Shown here one piece after another: positions 33,259 to 41,351 of a DNA stretch of 64,000 nt. The translations under genes were made by a program, and so were the position numbers. Source of the DNA: Pseudomonas benzenivorans (GTDB lineage Bacteria; Pseudomonadota; Gammaproteobacteria; Pseudomonadales; Pseudomonadaceae); the NCBI RefSeq assembly GCF_900100495.1, contig NZ_FNCT01000012.1, positions 62,001 through 126,000 of the forward strand. The letters are read 5' to 3'. Under the pieces are notes generated by a model, which was given only the letters and a program-made list of their open reading frames with translations, made no database searches and was not told the DNA's origin. Numbering within the stretch: position 1 is the first letter of the stretch; every line of letters starts with the position of its first letter.

Positions 33259-33426
33259 ATGCGCAAGTGGCAATGCGTGGTCTGTGGCTTCATCTACGAC
33301 GAAGCCGCCGGCCTGCCCGAAGAGGGCATTGCAGCGGGAACCCGCTGGGAAGACATTCCCGCCGACTGGCTGTGCCCGGATTGCGGCGCGGGCAAGCTGG
33401 ATTTCGAGATGATCGAGATCTGCTGA
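33259..33426 (+). CDS. rubA2: Rubredoxin 2
   Basis: A 55-residue rubredoxin with the same CVVCG and CPDCG iron ligands. It ends in an extra cysteine (C55) that rubredoxin 1 lacks (glycine there). ACGGAGGCCGAT precedes the ATG. A longer in-frame start at 33124 would run through the preceding terminator and is rejected. As I recall, duplicated rubredoxins beside a reductase are also known from P. aeruginosa, where they can serve alkane hydroxylases and oxidative-stress defence. Confidence 0.97.
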   Translation: MRKWQCVVCGFIYDEAAGLPEEGIAAGTRWEDIPADWLCPDCGAGKLDFEMIEIC

Positions 33427-33526
33427 AGCACCAGTCGATAGTGCTGGGCGGCGAGTCCCCCGAATAACCCATGATGTGGCCGCGGTCTGCGGGCCGTTGC
33501 GTCGTTTTACGATCTAGGAGTGGAAG

Positions 33527-34711
33527 ATGAGTGCAGCTGTGACGACGCCCGCGGCGACACCCGTAGTAACACCCGTGGTAATAGTCGGCACCGGCCTGGC
33601 CGGTTACAACCTGGCGCGGGAATTTCGCAAGCTCGACAGCGCCACGCCGCTGCTGTTGATCAGTGCCGACGACGGGCGCTCCTACTCCAAACCGATGCTC
33701 TCCACCGGCTTCGGCAAGCACAAGGATGCCGATGGCCTGAGCATGGCCGAGCCGGGCGCCATGGCCGAGCAACTGAACGCCGAGATCCGCACCCATACCT
33801 GCATCACCGGCATCGACCCGGGGCACCGGCGCCTGTGGATCGGCGAGGAAGCCGTACCCTACCGCGACCTGGTGCTGGCCTGGGGCGCCGAGGTGATCCG
33901 CGTGCCGGTCGCGGGCGATGCGCAGGAGGCGATTTTCCCGATCAACGACCTGGAGGACTACGCGCGCTTTCGCGCCGCGGCGGCCGGGAAGAAGCGCGTG
34001 CTGCTGCTCGGTGCCGGATTGATCGGCTGCGAGTTCGCCAACGACCTCAGCCTCGGCGGCTACCAGGTCGAACTGGTCGCGCCCTGCGAGCAGGTGATGC
34101 CCGGCCTGCTGCATCCGGCTGCCGCCGCCGCGGTGCAGGCCGGGCTGGAAAGCCTCGGCGCGCGCTTCCACCTCGGTCCGGTGCTGGCCAGCCTCAACCA
34201 CCGGGGCGACAGCCTGGAAGCGCATCTGTCCGATGGCAGCCTGGTCGCTTGCGACCTGGTGGTCTCGGCGGTCGGCCTGCGCCCGCGCACCGAGCTGGCG
34301 GCCGCCGCCGGGCTGGCGGTCAACCGCGGGGTGGTGGTCGACCGCGAGTTGCGCAGCTCGCATGCCAATATCTACGCCCTCGGCGACTGTGCCGAGGTCG
34401 ACGGCCTCAACCTGCTCTACGTGATGCCGCTGATGACCTGCGCCCGCGCTCTGGCCCAGACCCTGGCCGGTACGCCGACCGCGGTGCGTTATGGCGCCAT
34501 GCCGGTCACGGTGAAGACCCCGGTCTGCCCGCTGGTGGTCTCGCCGCCGCCGCGCGGCCTGCAGGGCGAGTGGACGGTGGAGGGCGGCGGCAGCGACATC
34601 AAGGCGCTTTGCCGCGACGCTTCGGGGGCGCTGCTCGGCTATGCGCTGACCGGTACGGCCGTGCAGGAAAAACTGGCGCTGAATAAGGAATTACCGGCGC
34701 TCTTGGCGTGA
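33527..34711 (+). CDS. Rubredoxin-NAD(+) reductase
   Basis: A 394-residue FAD enzyme that moves electrons from NADH to rubredoxin. The FAD-binding motif is VVIVGTGLAGYNLA (about residues 17-30), the NAD-binding motif is VLLLGAGLIGCEFA (about 154-167), and ANIYALGDCAEVDG near residue 290 marks the second FAD contact. The N-terminus is rich in Thr, Pro and Val before the fold begins. TAGGAGTGGAAG lies before the ATG. It follows the two rubredoxins, its likely partners. Confidence 0.95.
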   Translation: MSAAVTTPAATPVVTPVVIVGTGLAGYNLAREFRKLDSATPLLLISADDGRSYSKPMLSTGFGKHKDADGLSMAEPGAMAEQLNAEIRTHTCITGIDPGHRRLWIGEEAVPYRDLVLAWGAEVIRVPVAGDAQEAIFPINDLEDYARFRAAAAGKKRVLLLGAGLIGCEFANDLSLGGYQVELVAPCEQVMPGLLHPAAAAAVQAGLESLGARFHLGPVLASLNHRGDSLEAHLSDGSLVACDLVVSAVGLRPRTELAAAAGLAVNRGVVVDRELRSSHANIYALGDCAEVDGLNLLYVMPLMTCARALAQTLAGTPTAVRYGAMPVTVKTPVCPLVVSPPPRGLQGEWTVEGGGSDIKALCRDASGALLGYALTGTAVQEKLALNKELPALLA

Positions 34712-34870
34712 ATGCAGGCTGATCTGTCGGATATGCCATAAAGTTGCCGGATCAATGTGTCGGACAAGACTGGCGCAGGTCCAAATGTCATGCCATTCTG
34801 CCAGAGGTCTGCCGCAGCGCAGAGCTGTTGCGGAGCTTTGGGCGCTGTTCTGGACGAGCAGCACGGACAC

Positions 34871-34878
34871 AACAACAA
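34871..34878 (+). promoter_or_regulatory. Putative Hfq/Crc (CA) motif in the HU gene leader
   Basis: ACACAACAACAAAAAACC contains AACAACAA, a perfect AANAANAA match 22 bases before the ATG of the HU gene. An A-rich leader like this could also simply favour translation, so Hfq/Crc binding is a hypothesis. Confidence 0.4.
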
Positions 34879-34899
34879 AAAACCGTCAAAGAGGCATTT

Positions 34900-35172
34900 A
34901 TGCGTAAACCGGAACTCGCCGCCGCCATCGCGGAAAAGGCTGATCTGACCAAGGATCAGGCCAGCCGTGTACTCAACGCCGTGCTCGAAGAAATCACCGG
35001 CGCGCTGAACCGCAAGGACAGTGTGACCCTGGTGGGCTTCGGCACTTTCGTGCAGCGTCACCGCGGTGCTCGCACTGGCAAAAACCCGCAAACCGGTCAA
35101 CCGGTGAAGATCAAGGCCAGCAACACCGTCGCCTTCAAACCGGGCAAGTCCCTGAAAGACGCGGTCAACTGA
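34900..35172 (+). CDS. HU-family nucleoid protein
   Basis: A 90-residue DNA-binding protein that bends DNA and compacts the nucleoid. The HU fold is clear: N-terminal helices MRKPELAAAIAEKADLTKDQ, then the DNA-grasping beta arms GFGTFVQRHRGARTGKNPQTG and KIKASNTVAFKPGKSLKDAV. It is one of several HU paralogues in Pseudomonas, distinct from hupB next to lon. The ATG at 34900 has AGAGG upstream. Confidence 0.95.
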   Translation: MRKPELAAAIAEKADLTKDQASRVLNAVLEEITGALNRKDSVTLVGFGTFVQRHRGARTGKNPQTGQPVKIKASNTVAFKPGKSLKDAVN

Positions 35173-35181
35173 GCCTCGCCA

Positions 35182-35205
35182 GCCCGGAGTCGACCGGCTC
35201 CGGGC
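35182..35205 (+). terminator. Hairpin after the HU gene
   Basis: GCCCGGAG and CTCCGGGC pair around GTCGACCG-type sequence, followed by GTTCCTCCCC. The stem is good but the T run is short, so termination is likely but not certain. Confidence 0.6.
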
Positions 35206-35316
35206 GTTCCTCCCCAGCACCTCAGCGCCTGCGCGCCGGCCTTTCGGTTGGCTGTAGTCGCCGCGACAAACCGCTACAATGCGCCGCCGTTTCCCCTATC
35301 CGCCGAGGCCGTGCGC

Positions 35317-35712
35317 ATGAAATTCCGTTTTCTCCTGTGGATGCTGGGTCGCCTGATGGCCAAGGCCAGCCGTGAAAACCCCGCGTTCCAACAGCAACTG
35401 GTCGACCGCGACATGGTGTTCCAGCTGCACACCCTGGACGGCAAGATCGCCCGTCACTTCATCGTCAAAGACCAGCGCATCAGCAGCAAGCGCGGCCCCG
35501 CCCGCGAGCCGGCCTTCGCCCTCGGCTTCAAGGACGGTGCCTACGGCTTCGCCACCATGAGCGCGAAGAACAAGCAGCTGGCCTTCATGCAGGGCATCCA
35601 GAACAAGGACATCCAGATCCAGGGCAACCCGGCACTGGTGCTGTGGTTCCAGGGCCTGACCAAGTACCTGATGCCGAAGAAGAAAAACGGCAACGAGAAG
35701 AAAGCCGCCTGA
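35317..35712 (+). CDS. SCP2-like small conserved protein
   Basis: A 131-residue protein. The central part (VFQLHTLDGKIARHFIVKD ... FALGFKDGAYGFATM ... KDIQIQGNPALVLWFQGL) follows the strand and helix pattern of SCP2 sterol/lipid-binding domains. The C-terminus is lysine-rich. A lipid-carrier role is therefore possible, but I do not know an established function. The ATG at 35317 follows GCCGAGGCCGTGCGC; the open frame starts earlier without family support. A perfect 15-bp hairpin follows the stop. Confidence 0.75.
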   Translation: MKFRFLLWMLGRLMAKASRENPAFQQQLVDRDMVFQLHTLDGKIARHFIVKDQRISSKRGPAREPAFALGFKDGAYGFATMSAKNKQLAFMQGIQNKDIQIQGNPALVLWFQGLTKYLMPKKKNGNEKKAA

Positions 35713-35718
35713 TTCACG

Positions 35719-35752
35719 GCGCCGGGCGCCGGCGCTGGCCGGCGCCCGGCGC
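35719..35752 (+). terminator. 15-bp GC hairpin after the SCP2-like gene
   Basis: GCGCCGGGCGCCGGC and GCCGGCGCCCGGCGC are exact reverse complements around a GCTG loop, seven bases after the stop codon. ATTGGTTA follows instead of a clean T run. Confidence 0.65.
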
Positions 35753-35791
35753 ATTGGTTAGGCTGCGCAGAGTCGCCGTGGAAGCCTGCCC

Positions 35792-36535
35792 ATGCGTTTT
35801 ATCCTTCTTGCTCTGCTGCTGGCCGCCAGCCTGGCGCACGCCGCGCCGCCCACAGCCGAAGCCTTGGTCCCGCTGTTCGAACTGGCCGGCATCCGCTTGC
35901 TCTGCGAGCAGAGTGCGCCACTGCTGCAGCGGGGCCTGGGGCCGCGCCGGCAGGCCGAGCTGGGCGAGCTGTTCGCCGCCGATGCCTTGTGCCTGGATTT
36001 GGCCAGGCGCCTGGCCGGCAAGTTCGACCAAGCCCAGCTGGAGCAGGCCCGGCGCCTGCTCGGCAGCCCGCTGGCGCAGCGCTTCAGCGCGGCCGAGCGC
36101 GCGGTGGGCGAGGACGGCGGCGCAGCCCTGGCCAACTACCGCGCGCAACTCGCCGAACGCCCGCCGCGCGCGCAGCGCTTGGCATTGGTGCGGCGCCTGG
36201 ACGCCGCCGCGCACACCACCACCCTGGCCGCGCTGCTGCGCTATGAGGTGGGCAAGACCCAGGCGCTGCTGGCGCTCAAGGCGCGCGGGGAAACCCTCGA
36301 CGAGCAGGCCCTGAGCAGCCAGACCGCGGCCCAGGCCGAGGCATTGCGGGTCGGCAGTGCCGAGGCGGTGGAGTCGTTCATGCTCTTTGCCTACCGGCAG
36401 ATGCCCAGCGCGCAACTCGCCGAGTATGCCGCGCTATACGAGCAGCCGGCGGTCGCACGCCTGCTGGAAAGCAGCGTGCAGGCGTTGCCGCAGCTGTTCG
36501 CCGTACGCCGCGCGGCGCTCAGGCAGGGCCACTAA
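35792..36535 (+). CDS. Exported protein of unknown function (DUF2059-like)
   Basis: A 247-residue protein with a signal peptide (MRFILLALLLAASLAHA, cut after about residue 18). The rest is helical and alanine-rich. The C-terminal half (SAEAVESFMLFAYRQMPSAQLAEYAALYEQP) resembles DUF2059 proteins, whose function is not known. It is likely periplasmic. No operon partner is visible: a REP element lies downstream. Confidence 0.7.
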   Translation: MRFILLALLLAASLAHAAPPTAEALVPLFELAGIRLLCEQSAPLLQRGLGPRRQAELGELFAADALCLDLARRLAGKFDQAQLEQARRLLGSPLAQRFSAAERAVGEDGGAALANYRAQLAERPPRAQRLALVRRLDAAAHTTTLAALLRYEVGKTQALLALKARGETLDEQALSSQTAAQAEALRVGSAEAVESFMLFAYRQMPSAQLAEYAALYEQPAVARLLESSVQALPQLFAVRRAALRQGH

Positions 36536-36583
36536 AGCGGGTGTCGCGTCTACCCTGAGATGTCGGTTCGACGCCAGGCTTGC

Positions 36584-36651
36584 GTGGGAGGGGCTTTAGC
36601 CGCGATTGACCTTGACGGCGCTGAAAGCGTCGCGGCTAAAGCCCCTCCCAC
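36584..36651. repeat. REP-like palindrome with 22-bp perfect arms
   Basis: The left arm 36584-36605 (GTGGGAGGGGCTTTAGCCGC then GA) and the right arm 36630-36651 (TCGCGGCTAAAGCCCCTCCC then AC) are exact reverse complements over 22 bases. The centre also contains TTGACGGCGCTGAAAGCGTC. It is the most symmetrical copy of the GTGGGAGGGG family in the window. Confidence 0.85.
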
Positions 36652-36680
36652 GGAATACGACAGATTATTGGTGTCGCGAC

Positions 36681-36724
36681 ACTAGCCTCGGCTGCCTCGC
36701 CTACGTTTTTCAACGGCCTGCTAG
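36681..36724. repeat. Partial copy of the MITE-like element (right end)
   Basis: ACTAGCCTCGGCTGCCTCGC and TACGTTTTTCAACGGCCTGC are the same as the right end of the element at 61425-61587. Only about 44 bases are present, so it is a remnant or a one-sided copy. It lies 20 bases after the end of the HDOD gene on the other strand. Confidence 0.75.
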
Positions 36725-36744
36725 CCCCGGGGTTGCGCCCTGCC

Positions 36745-38151
36745 TCAATGCGGATGCTGGAACTGCGCGGCCAACTCGCGCAATGCCACTTCGGCGGCGA
36801 GCACCTTGTTCACCGCCTCTTCGGCCTTCTCGCGGCTCAGGCCCAGATCATCGAACAGGCTTTGCGGGATCTCGCGCTGCGGGCCGGCGCCGATGCCGTG
36901 GTTGCGCAGCAGGTCGACCGCCAGGCACACCAGGTTCGGGTAGGCGGCATGGGGCCCGGCATAGTCCGGATCGTGCTGGAAGCGCAGGGCACTGGCCAGC
37001 TCTTCCGGCATGTCCCAGTAGCGCATCAGCCAGGCGCCGATCTGTTCGCGGCTGATGCCCAGCAGATGCTGTTCGATGTAGCTGTGCGGCACGTGCGGGT
37101 TGACCTCCAGGTGCCGGCAGATCAGCGAGAAATGCGGCGGGAAGACATGCGCCAGGACCAGGTAGCCGAAGTTGTGCAGCAGGCCGGCGAGGTAGGTCAG
37201 CCCGGTTTCCGGGCGCTGCGCCCGCGGCATGGCGCGGGTCAGGCCCTCGATCACCGCGGCACTGTAGATCGCCTGCTGCCAATAGGGCGTGGCGTGCTGC
37301 GGCTGATCCTTGGGCAGGCTCAGGGTCTTGCCCAGGGCCAGGCCGAGGGCCAGGTTGATCACCAGGTCGAAGCCCAGCACGCGGACGATGGCGTCCTCCA
37401 CCGAGCGGATCTTGCCGGGCGCGGCGTAGAACGGCGAGGCGGCCCAGCTGACCACCTGGGCGGCCAGCGCCGGGTCGGTTTCGACCACGCCGGTGATGTC
37501 GTCCACCGTGGCGTCCGGGTCGACGCGCAGCTTGATGATCTTCTGGGCGGTTTCCGGCAGTGGCGGAATCTCGATGGTTTCCTCCAGGCGCTGCTGGATG
37601 CGCCGCGCGGTGAAGGCCTGCACCGCCTGGGTGATCTCGGCGCGGTCGTCGTCCGGACGGTCGAGGTTCGGGCGGATATTGCTCAAGGGTTCGCCGAAGC
37701 GCGCCGCGCTGGCCTTGCCCAGCAGGCCCTTGAAGGCCTCGCTGGCGATTTCCAGGAGCACCCCGGGCTGGCCCGACTCGACGAACAGGCTCGGCACCTG
37801 CAGCAGGCGCTCGTCGTACAGGCACGGCGAGCTGGTCAGTTGCGGCAGGCCGGGCAGCACGCCGAGCGCATGCTTGCCGAGCATGCGCTGCAGACGTTCC
37901 GGCTTCACAGCGGTGAGTTTGCGTCCGGTCAGTTCGGCCAGGCGGTTGAGGTCGAGCAACTGGCTCTGCGGGAACAGCACCAGCAAGGCGCCGAGCGCAT
38001 CCTCGAGCAATACCGCTTGCAGGCGCTGGGCGGCCGGCAGGCCGGCGCGCGCGCCGCACACCCGATAGGCCAGGCCGAGTTTTTCCAGCAACTGCACAAT
38101 CACCGGCGGCGGGGTCGGTGCGGTGTCGGGGGCGAAGGCTGCATCACTCAT
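36745..38151 (-). CDS. YbaK-like plus HDOD domain protein
   Basis: A 468-residue cytoplasmic protein. Residues about 15-150 look like a YbaK/aminoacyl-tRNA deacylase domain (VIVQLLEKLGLAYRVCGARAG, LTGRKLTAVKPERLQRMLG). Residues about 195-400 form an HDOD domain (IPPLPETAQKIIKLRVDPDATVDDI, VETDPALAAQVVSWA, TYLAGLLHNFGYLVLAHVFP), an HD-like fold without full catalytic residues that is used in signalling. A signal-transduction role is likely; the partner is not known. It is downstream of recG on the same strand with a gap of about 90 bases. Confidence 0.85.
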   Translation of the reverse strand: MSDAAFAPDTAPTPPPVIVQLLEKLGLAYRVCGARAGLPAAQRLQAVLLEDALGALLVLFPQSQLLDLNRLAELTGRKLTAVKPERLQRMLGKHALGVLPGLPQLTSSPCLYDERLLQVPSLFVESGQPGVLLEIASEAFKGLLGKASAARFGEPLSNIRPNLDRPDDDRAEITQAVQAFTARRIQQRLEETIEIPPLPETAQKIIKLRVDPDATVDDITGVVETDPALAAQVVSWAASPFYAAPGKIRSVEDAIVRVLGFDLVINLALGLALGKTLSLPKDQPQHATPYWQQAIYSAAVIEGLTRAMPRAQRPETGLTYLAGLLHNFGYLVLAHVFPPHFSLICRHLEVNPHVPHSYIEQHLLGISREQIGAWLMRYWDMPEELASALRFQHDPDYAGPHAAYPNLVCLAVDLLRNHGIGAGPQREIPQSLFDDLGLSREKAEEAVNKVLAAEVALRELAAQFQHPH

Positions 38152-38244
38152 AACGAAATCCGGCTTAGGGGAGCAAGTGCCCCGCAGTATAAACAGCAGG
38201 CCAGCGGATCGACGGTTCGGGCGACGGGTGCCCTGTGCGCTCGA

Positions 38245-40320
38245 TCACACTTGCCCATATTGTTGGCCGTGGCGCAACCAGCGCTCCAGGAGCGGGCTGA
38301 CGTGCTGCGGCCAGTGCGCCAGCAGGGCTTGCGCGGCATCGCGCACGGCCGGCAGGAGGTCGGCGTCGCGCATCAAATCGGCGACCTTGAATTGCAGCAG
38401 ACCGGTTTGCCGGGTGCCGAGCATCTCCCCCGGGCCGCGCAGTTCCAGGTCTTTTTCGGCGATGACGAAACCATCGCAGGTCTCGCGCATGATGCCAAGG
38501 CGTTCGCGGCCCAGTTGCGACAGCGGCGGATGGTAGAGCAGCACGCAGTGGCTGGCGGCGCTGCCGCGGCCGACCCGCCCGCGCAACTGGTGCAGCTGGG
38601 CCAGGCCCAGGCGTTCCGGGTTCTCGATGATCATCAGGCTGGCGTTGGGCACGTCGACGCCGACCTCGATCACCGTGGTGGCGACCAGCAGGTGCAGCTG
38701 GCCCAGCTTGAACTGCTCCATCACCGCGGCCTTCTCCGCTGGCTTCATGCGCCCGTGGATCAGCCCGACCTGCAGGCCGCCGAGCGCCGCGGCGAGGTCG
38801 GCGAAGGTGGTCTCGGCAGCCTGGCAGGTGAGTTCCTCGGATTCCTCGATCAGGGTGCACACCCAGTAGGCCTGGCGGCCCGCGTTGCAGGCCGAGCGCA
38901 CCCGTTCGATCACCTCCAGGCGGCGGCTGTCGGCGACCAGCACGGTGTTCACCGGGGTGCGCCCCGGCGGCAGTTCGTCGAGGATCGAGGTGTCCAGGTC
39001 GGCGTAGGCGCTCATCGCCAGGGTCCGCGGGATGGGCGTGGCGGTCATGATCAGCTGGTGCGGACAGAGGCGGCCGCCGACGCCCTTCTGCCGCAGCGCC
39101 AGGCGTTGCTGCACGCCGAAGCGGTGCTGTTCGTCGATGATCACCAGCGCCAGCTTGTGGAACTGCACCTCGTCCTGGAACAGCGCGTGGGTGCCGACCA
39201 CCATTGGCACGCCGCCGGCGATCTGCGCGAGCGCACTGGCGCGCGCCTTGCCCTTGAGCTTGCCGGCCAGCCAGGCGACCTCGATGCCCAGCGGCGCCAG
39301 CCACTTGCTGAAGTTGAGGAAGTGCTGCTCGGCGAGGATCTCGGTCGGCGCCATCAGCGCCACCTGGTAGCCGGCCTCCAGCGCCTGCAGCGCGGCGAAG
39401 GCGGCGACCACGGTCTTGCCGGCGCCGACATCGCCCTGCACCAGGCGCAGCATGGGCTCATCCTGGCTGAGGTCGTAGGCGATCTCGGCACCGACCCGCC
39501 GCTGCGCGCCGGTCGGGGCGAAGCCGAGGTTGTCCTGGAACTGCTGCGGCAGGCACCGGGCAATCGGCAGCTGCGGCGCCTGCTGGGCGCGCAGGCTTTC
39601 GCGCAGGCGCTGCAAGGAGAGCTGGTGGGTCAGGAGTTCCTCGAAGGCCAGGCGATGCTGGGCCCAGTGCCGGCCTGCGGCCAGTTGCTCCAGATCGGCG
39701 TCCGCCGGCGGCCGGTGCAGGTAGCGCAGCGCCTGGTCCAGTGGGCCGAGCCGATAGTCGCGGGCCAACTCGCTGGGCAACCAGTCCGGCAGGCTGTGTG
39801 GGCCGAGGCGGGCCAGGGCCTGCTCGCTCAGGCTGCGCAGGCGCTGCTGGGTCAGGCCTTCGGTGCTCGGGTAGATCGGCGTCAGGCACTGTTCCACGGC
39901 GATCGGCTCGCTGCCCGAGAGCGCGCGGTATTCCGGGTGGTAGATCTCCAGGCCGGAGGAGCCGGGGCGTACCTCTCCGTAGCAGCGCAGCTGGGTGCCG
40001 CGCTTGAGGCCTTCCTTCTGCGCCTGGCTGAAATGGTAGAAGCGCAAGGACAGGGTGCCGCTGCCGTCCTGCAGGCGCACCAACAGGCTGCGCCGGCGGC
40101 CCATGACCACGTCGGCACCGGCCACCACGCCCTCGACCACCGCGTCCTGGCCGGGGCGCAAGGCGCCGATCGGCACGATGCGGGTGCGGTCCTGGTAGCG
40201 CAGCGGCAGGTGGAACAGCAGATCCTGCAAGGTCTCCAGCCCGACCCTGGCGAGTTTCTCGGCCAAGGCGGCACCGACGCCTTTCAGCGCGGTGACGGAA
40301 ACCGCAGCGAGCTCGGTCAT
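38245..40320 (-). CDS. recG: ATP-dependent DNA helicase RecG
   Basis: A 691-residue helicase that remodels stalled replication forks and branch-migrates Holliday junctions. An N-terminal wedge/OB domain (about 1-200) comes before the helicase core: Walker A GDVGAGKT (about residue 305), DEQH box VIIDEQHRFG, SAT-type MTATPIPRTLA, and the late motifs TTVIEVGVDVPNA and HQLRGRVGRG. Length matches E. coli RecG (693). It lies just downstream of oxyR on the same strand. Confidence 0.98.
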   Translation of the reverse strand: MTELAAVSVTALKGVGAALAEKLARVGLETLQDLLFHLPLRYQDRTRIVPIGALRPGQDAVVEGVVAGADVVMGRRRSLLVRLQDGSGTLSLRFYHFSQAQKEGLKRGTQLRCYGEVRPGSSGLEIYHPEYRALSGSEPIAVEQCLTPIYPSTEGLTQQRLRSLSEQALARLGPHSLPDWLPSELARDYRLGPLDQALRYLHRPPADADLEQLAAGRHWAQHRLAFEELLTHQLSLQRLRESLRAQQAPQLPIARCLPQQFQDNLGFAPTGAQRRVGAEIAYDLSQDEPMLRLVQGDVGAGKTVVAAFAALQALEAGYQVALMAPTEILAEQHFLNFSKWLAPLGIEVAWLAGKLKGKARASALAQIAGGVPMVVGTHALFQDEVQFHKLALVIIDEQHRFGVQQRLALRQKGVGGRLCPHQLIMTATPIPRTLAMSAYADLDTSILDELPPGRTPVNTVLVADSRRLEVIERVRSACNAGRQAYWVCTLIEESEELTCQAAETTFADLAAALGGLQVGLIHGRMKPAEKAAVMEQFKLGQLHLLVATTVIEVGVDVPNASLMIIENPERLGLAQLHQLRGRVGRGSAASHCVLLYHPPLSQLGRERLGIMRETCDGFVIAEKDLELRGPGEMLGTRQTGLLQFKVADLMRDADLLPAVRDAAQALLAHWPQHVSPLLERWLRHGQQYGQV

Positions 40321-40329
40321 GGGCGAGTC

Positions 40330-41256
40330 CTAGGCGGTTTTCGACTGTGGCTGAGCCACCGAGCACAGGCGGATCGAGTCGGCCAGTATTTCGATGGCCT
40401 TGGGCCGCGGGAAGCTGGCGCGCCAGGCAATGGCCACGGTGCGGAACGGCACCGGCGCGCTGAGCGGGCGCACTTCGATGACCCCGGGCGCATAGTGGTG
40501 GCTGTCCACCGCCGAGAACGGCAGGATCGACACGCCGAGGCCGGAGGCGACCATGTGGCGGATGGTTTCCAGCGAGCTGGACTCCACCGTGGTGTGCTTG
40601 GCGTGTTCTTCGCCGCCCTTGCGCAGGCTCGGACAGGCTTCCAGCACCTGGTCGCGGAAGCAGTGACCTTCGCCGAGCAGCAGCAGGCTCTTGTCGTTGA
40701 GCAGCTTGGTATCGATGGTCTTCATCGCCGCCCAGGGGTGACCGGCCGGCAGCAGCGCGTAGAAGGGTTCGTCGTACAGCGGCTTGGTCAGCACGTCGGC
40801 TTCCTGGAACGGCAGGGCGATGATGATCGCATCCAGTTCGCCGGTGCGCAGCTTGTCGCGCAGCACGTGGGTGAAGTTCTCCTCGATGTACAGCGGCATC
40901 TGCGCGGCGACCCGGTGCAGCTGCGGAATCAGGTGGGGAAACAGGTAGGGGCCGACGGTGTAGATGGCGCCGATCTTCAGCGGTGCGGTCAGCTGGTTCT
41001 TGCCGGCCTGGGCCAGCTCGCGGATGCCCTGGGCCTGCTCCAGCACCTTCTGCGCCTGGGTGACGATGCCCTCGCCGACCGGGGTCAGGCGCACTGCGCT
41101 CTTGCTGCGCTCGAAGATCAGCACGCCGAGCTCGTCCTCGAGCTTCTTCACCCCCACCGAGAGGGTCGGCTGGCTGACGTGGCAGCGCTCGGCGGCGCGG
41201 CCGAAGTGCTGTTCCTGGGCGAGGGTGACGATGTAGCGCAGTTCGGTGAGGGTCAT
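40330..41256 (-). CDS. oxyR: Hydrogen peroxide-sensing LysR regulator OxyR
   Basis: A 308-residue LysR-type regulator that turns on peroxide defence. The N-terminal winged helix (MTLTELRYIVTLAQEQHFGRA to about residue 60) includes SQPTLSVGVKKLEDELG. The redox motif GHCFRDQVLEAC carries the two cysteines (E. coli C199 and C208) that form the activating disulfide. Start at 41256 is chosen by alignment to the family; an ORF 42 bases longer adds non-family residues. It is just upstream of recG, with nine bases between, so both are probably one transcript. Confidence 0.97.
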   Translation of the reverse strand: MTLTELRYIVTLAQEQHFGRAAERCHVSQPTLSVGVKKLEDELGVLIFERSKSAVRLTPVGEGIVTQAQKVLEQAQGIRELAQAGKNQLTAPLKIGAIYTVGPYLFPHLIPQLHRVAAQMPLYIEENFTHVLRDKLRTGELDAIIIALPFQEADVLTKPLYDEPFYALLPAGHPWAAMKTIDTKLLNDKSLLLLGEGHCFRDQVLEACPSLRKGGEEHAKHTTVESSSLETIRHMVASGLGVSILPFSAVDSHHYAPGVIEVRPLSAPVPFRTVAIAWRASFPRPKAIEILADSIRLCSVAQPQSKTA

Positions 41257-41351
41257 AGTGTTTATCCATTGAATTGCCGCTAAGCATAGCCTTTGCATTG
41301 CAATGAACCAACCGGGCTACACTGCGGCCCTGGGAATCTCGGGAGAGGACT

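Noticed and set aside
36733..41283. 1516-codon plus-strand open frame
   Set aside because: It runs antisense through the HDOD gene, recG and oxyR. GC-rich codon use on the minus strand suppresses stops here; the product is Gln/Arg/His-rich and unlike any protein.
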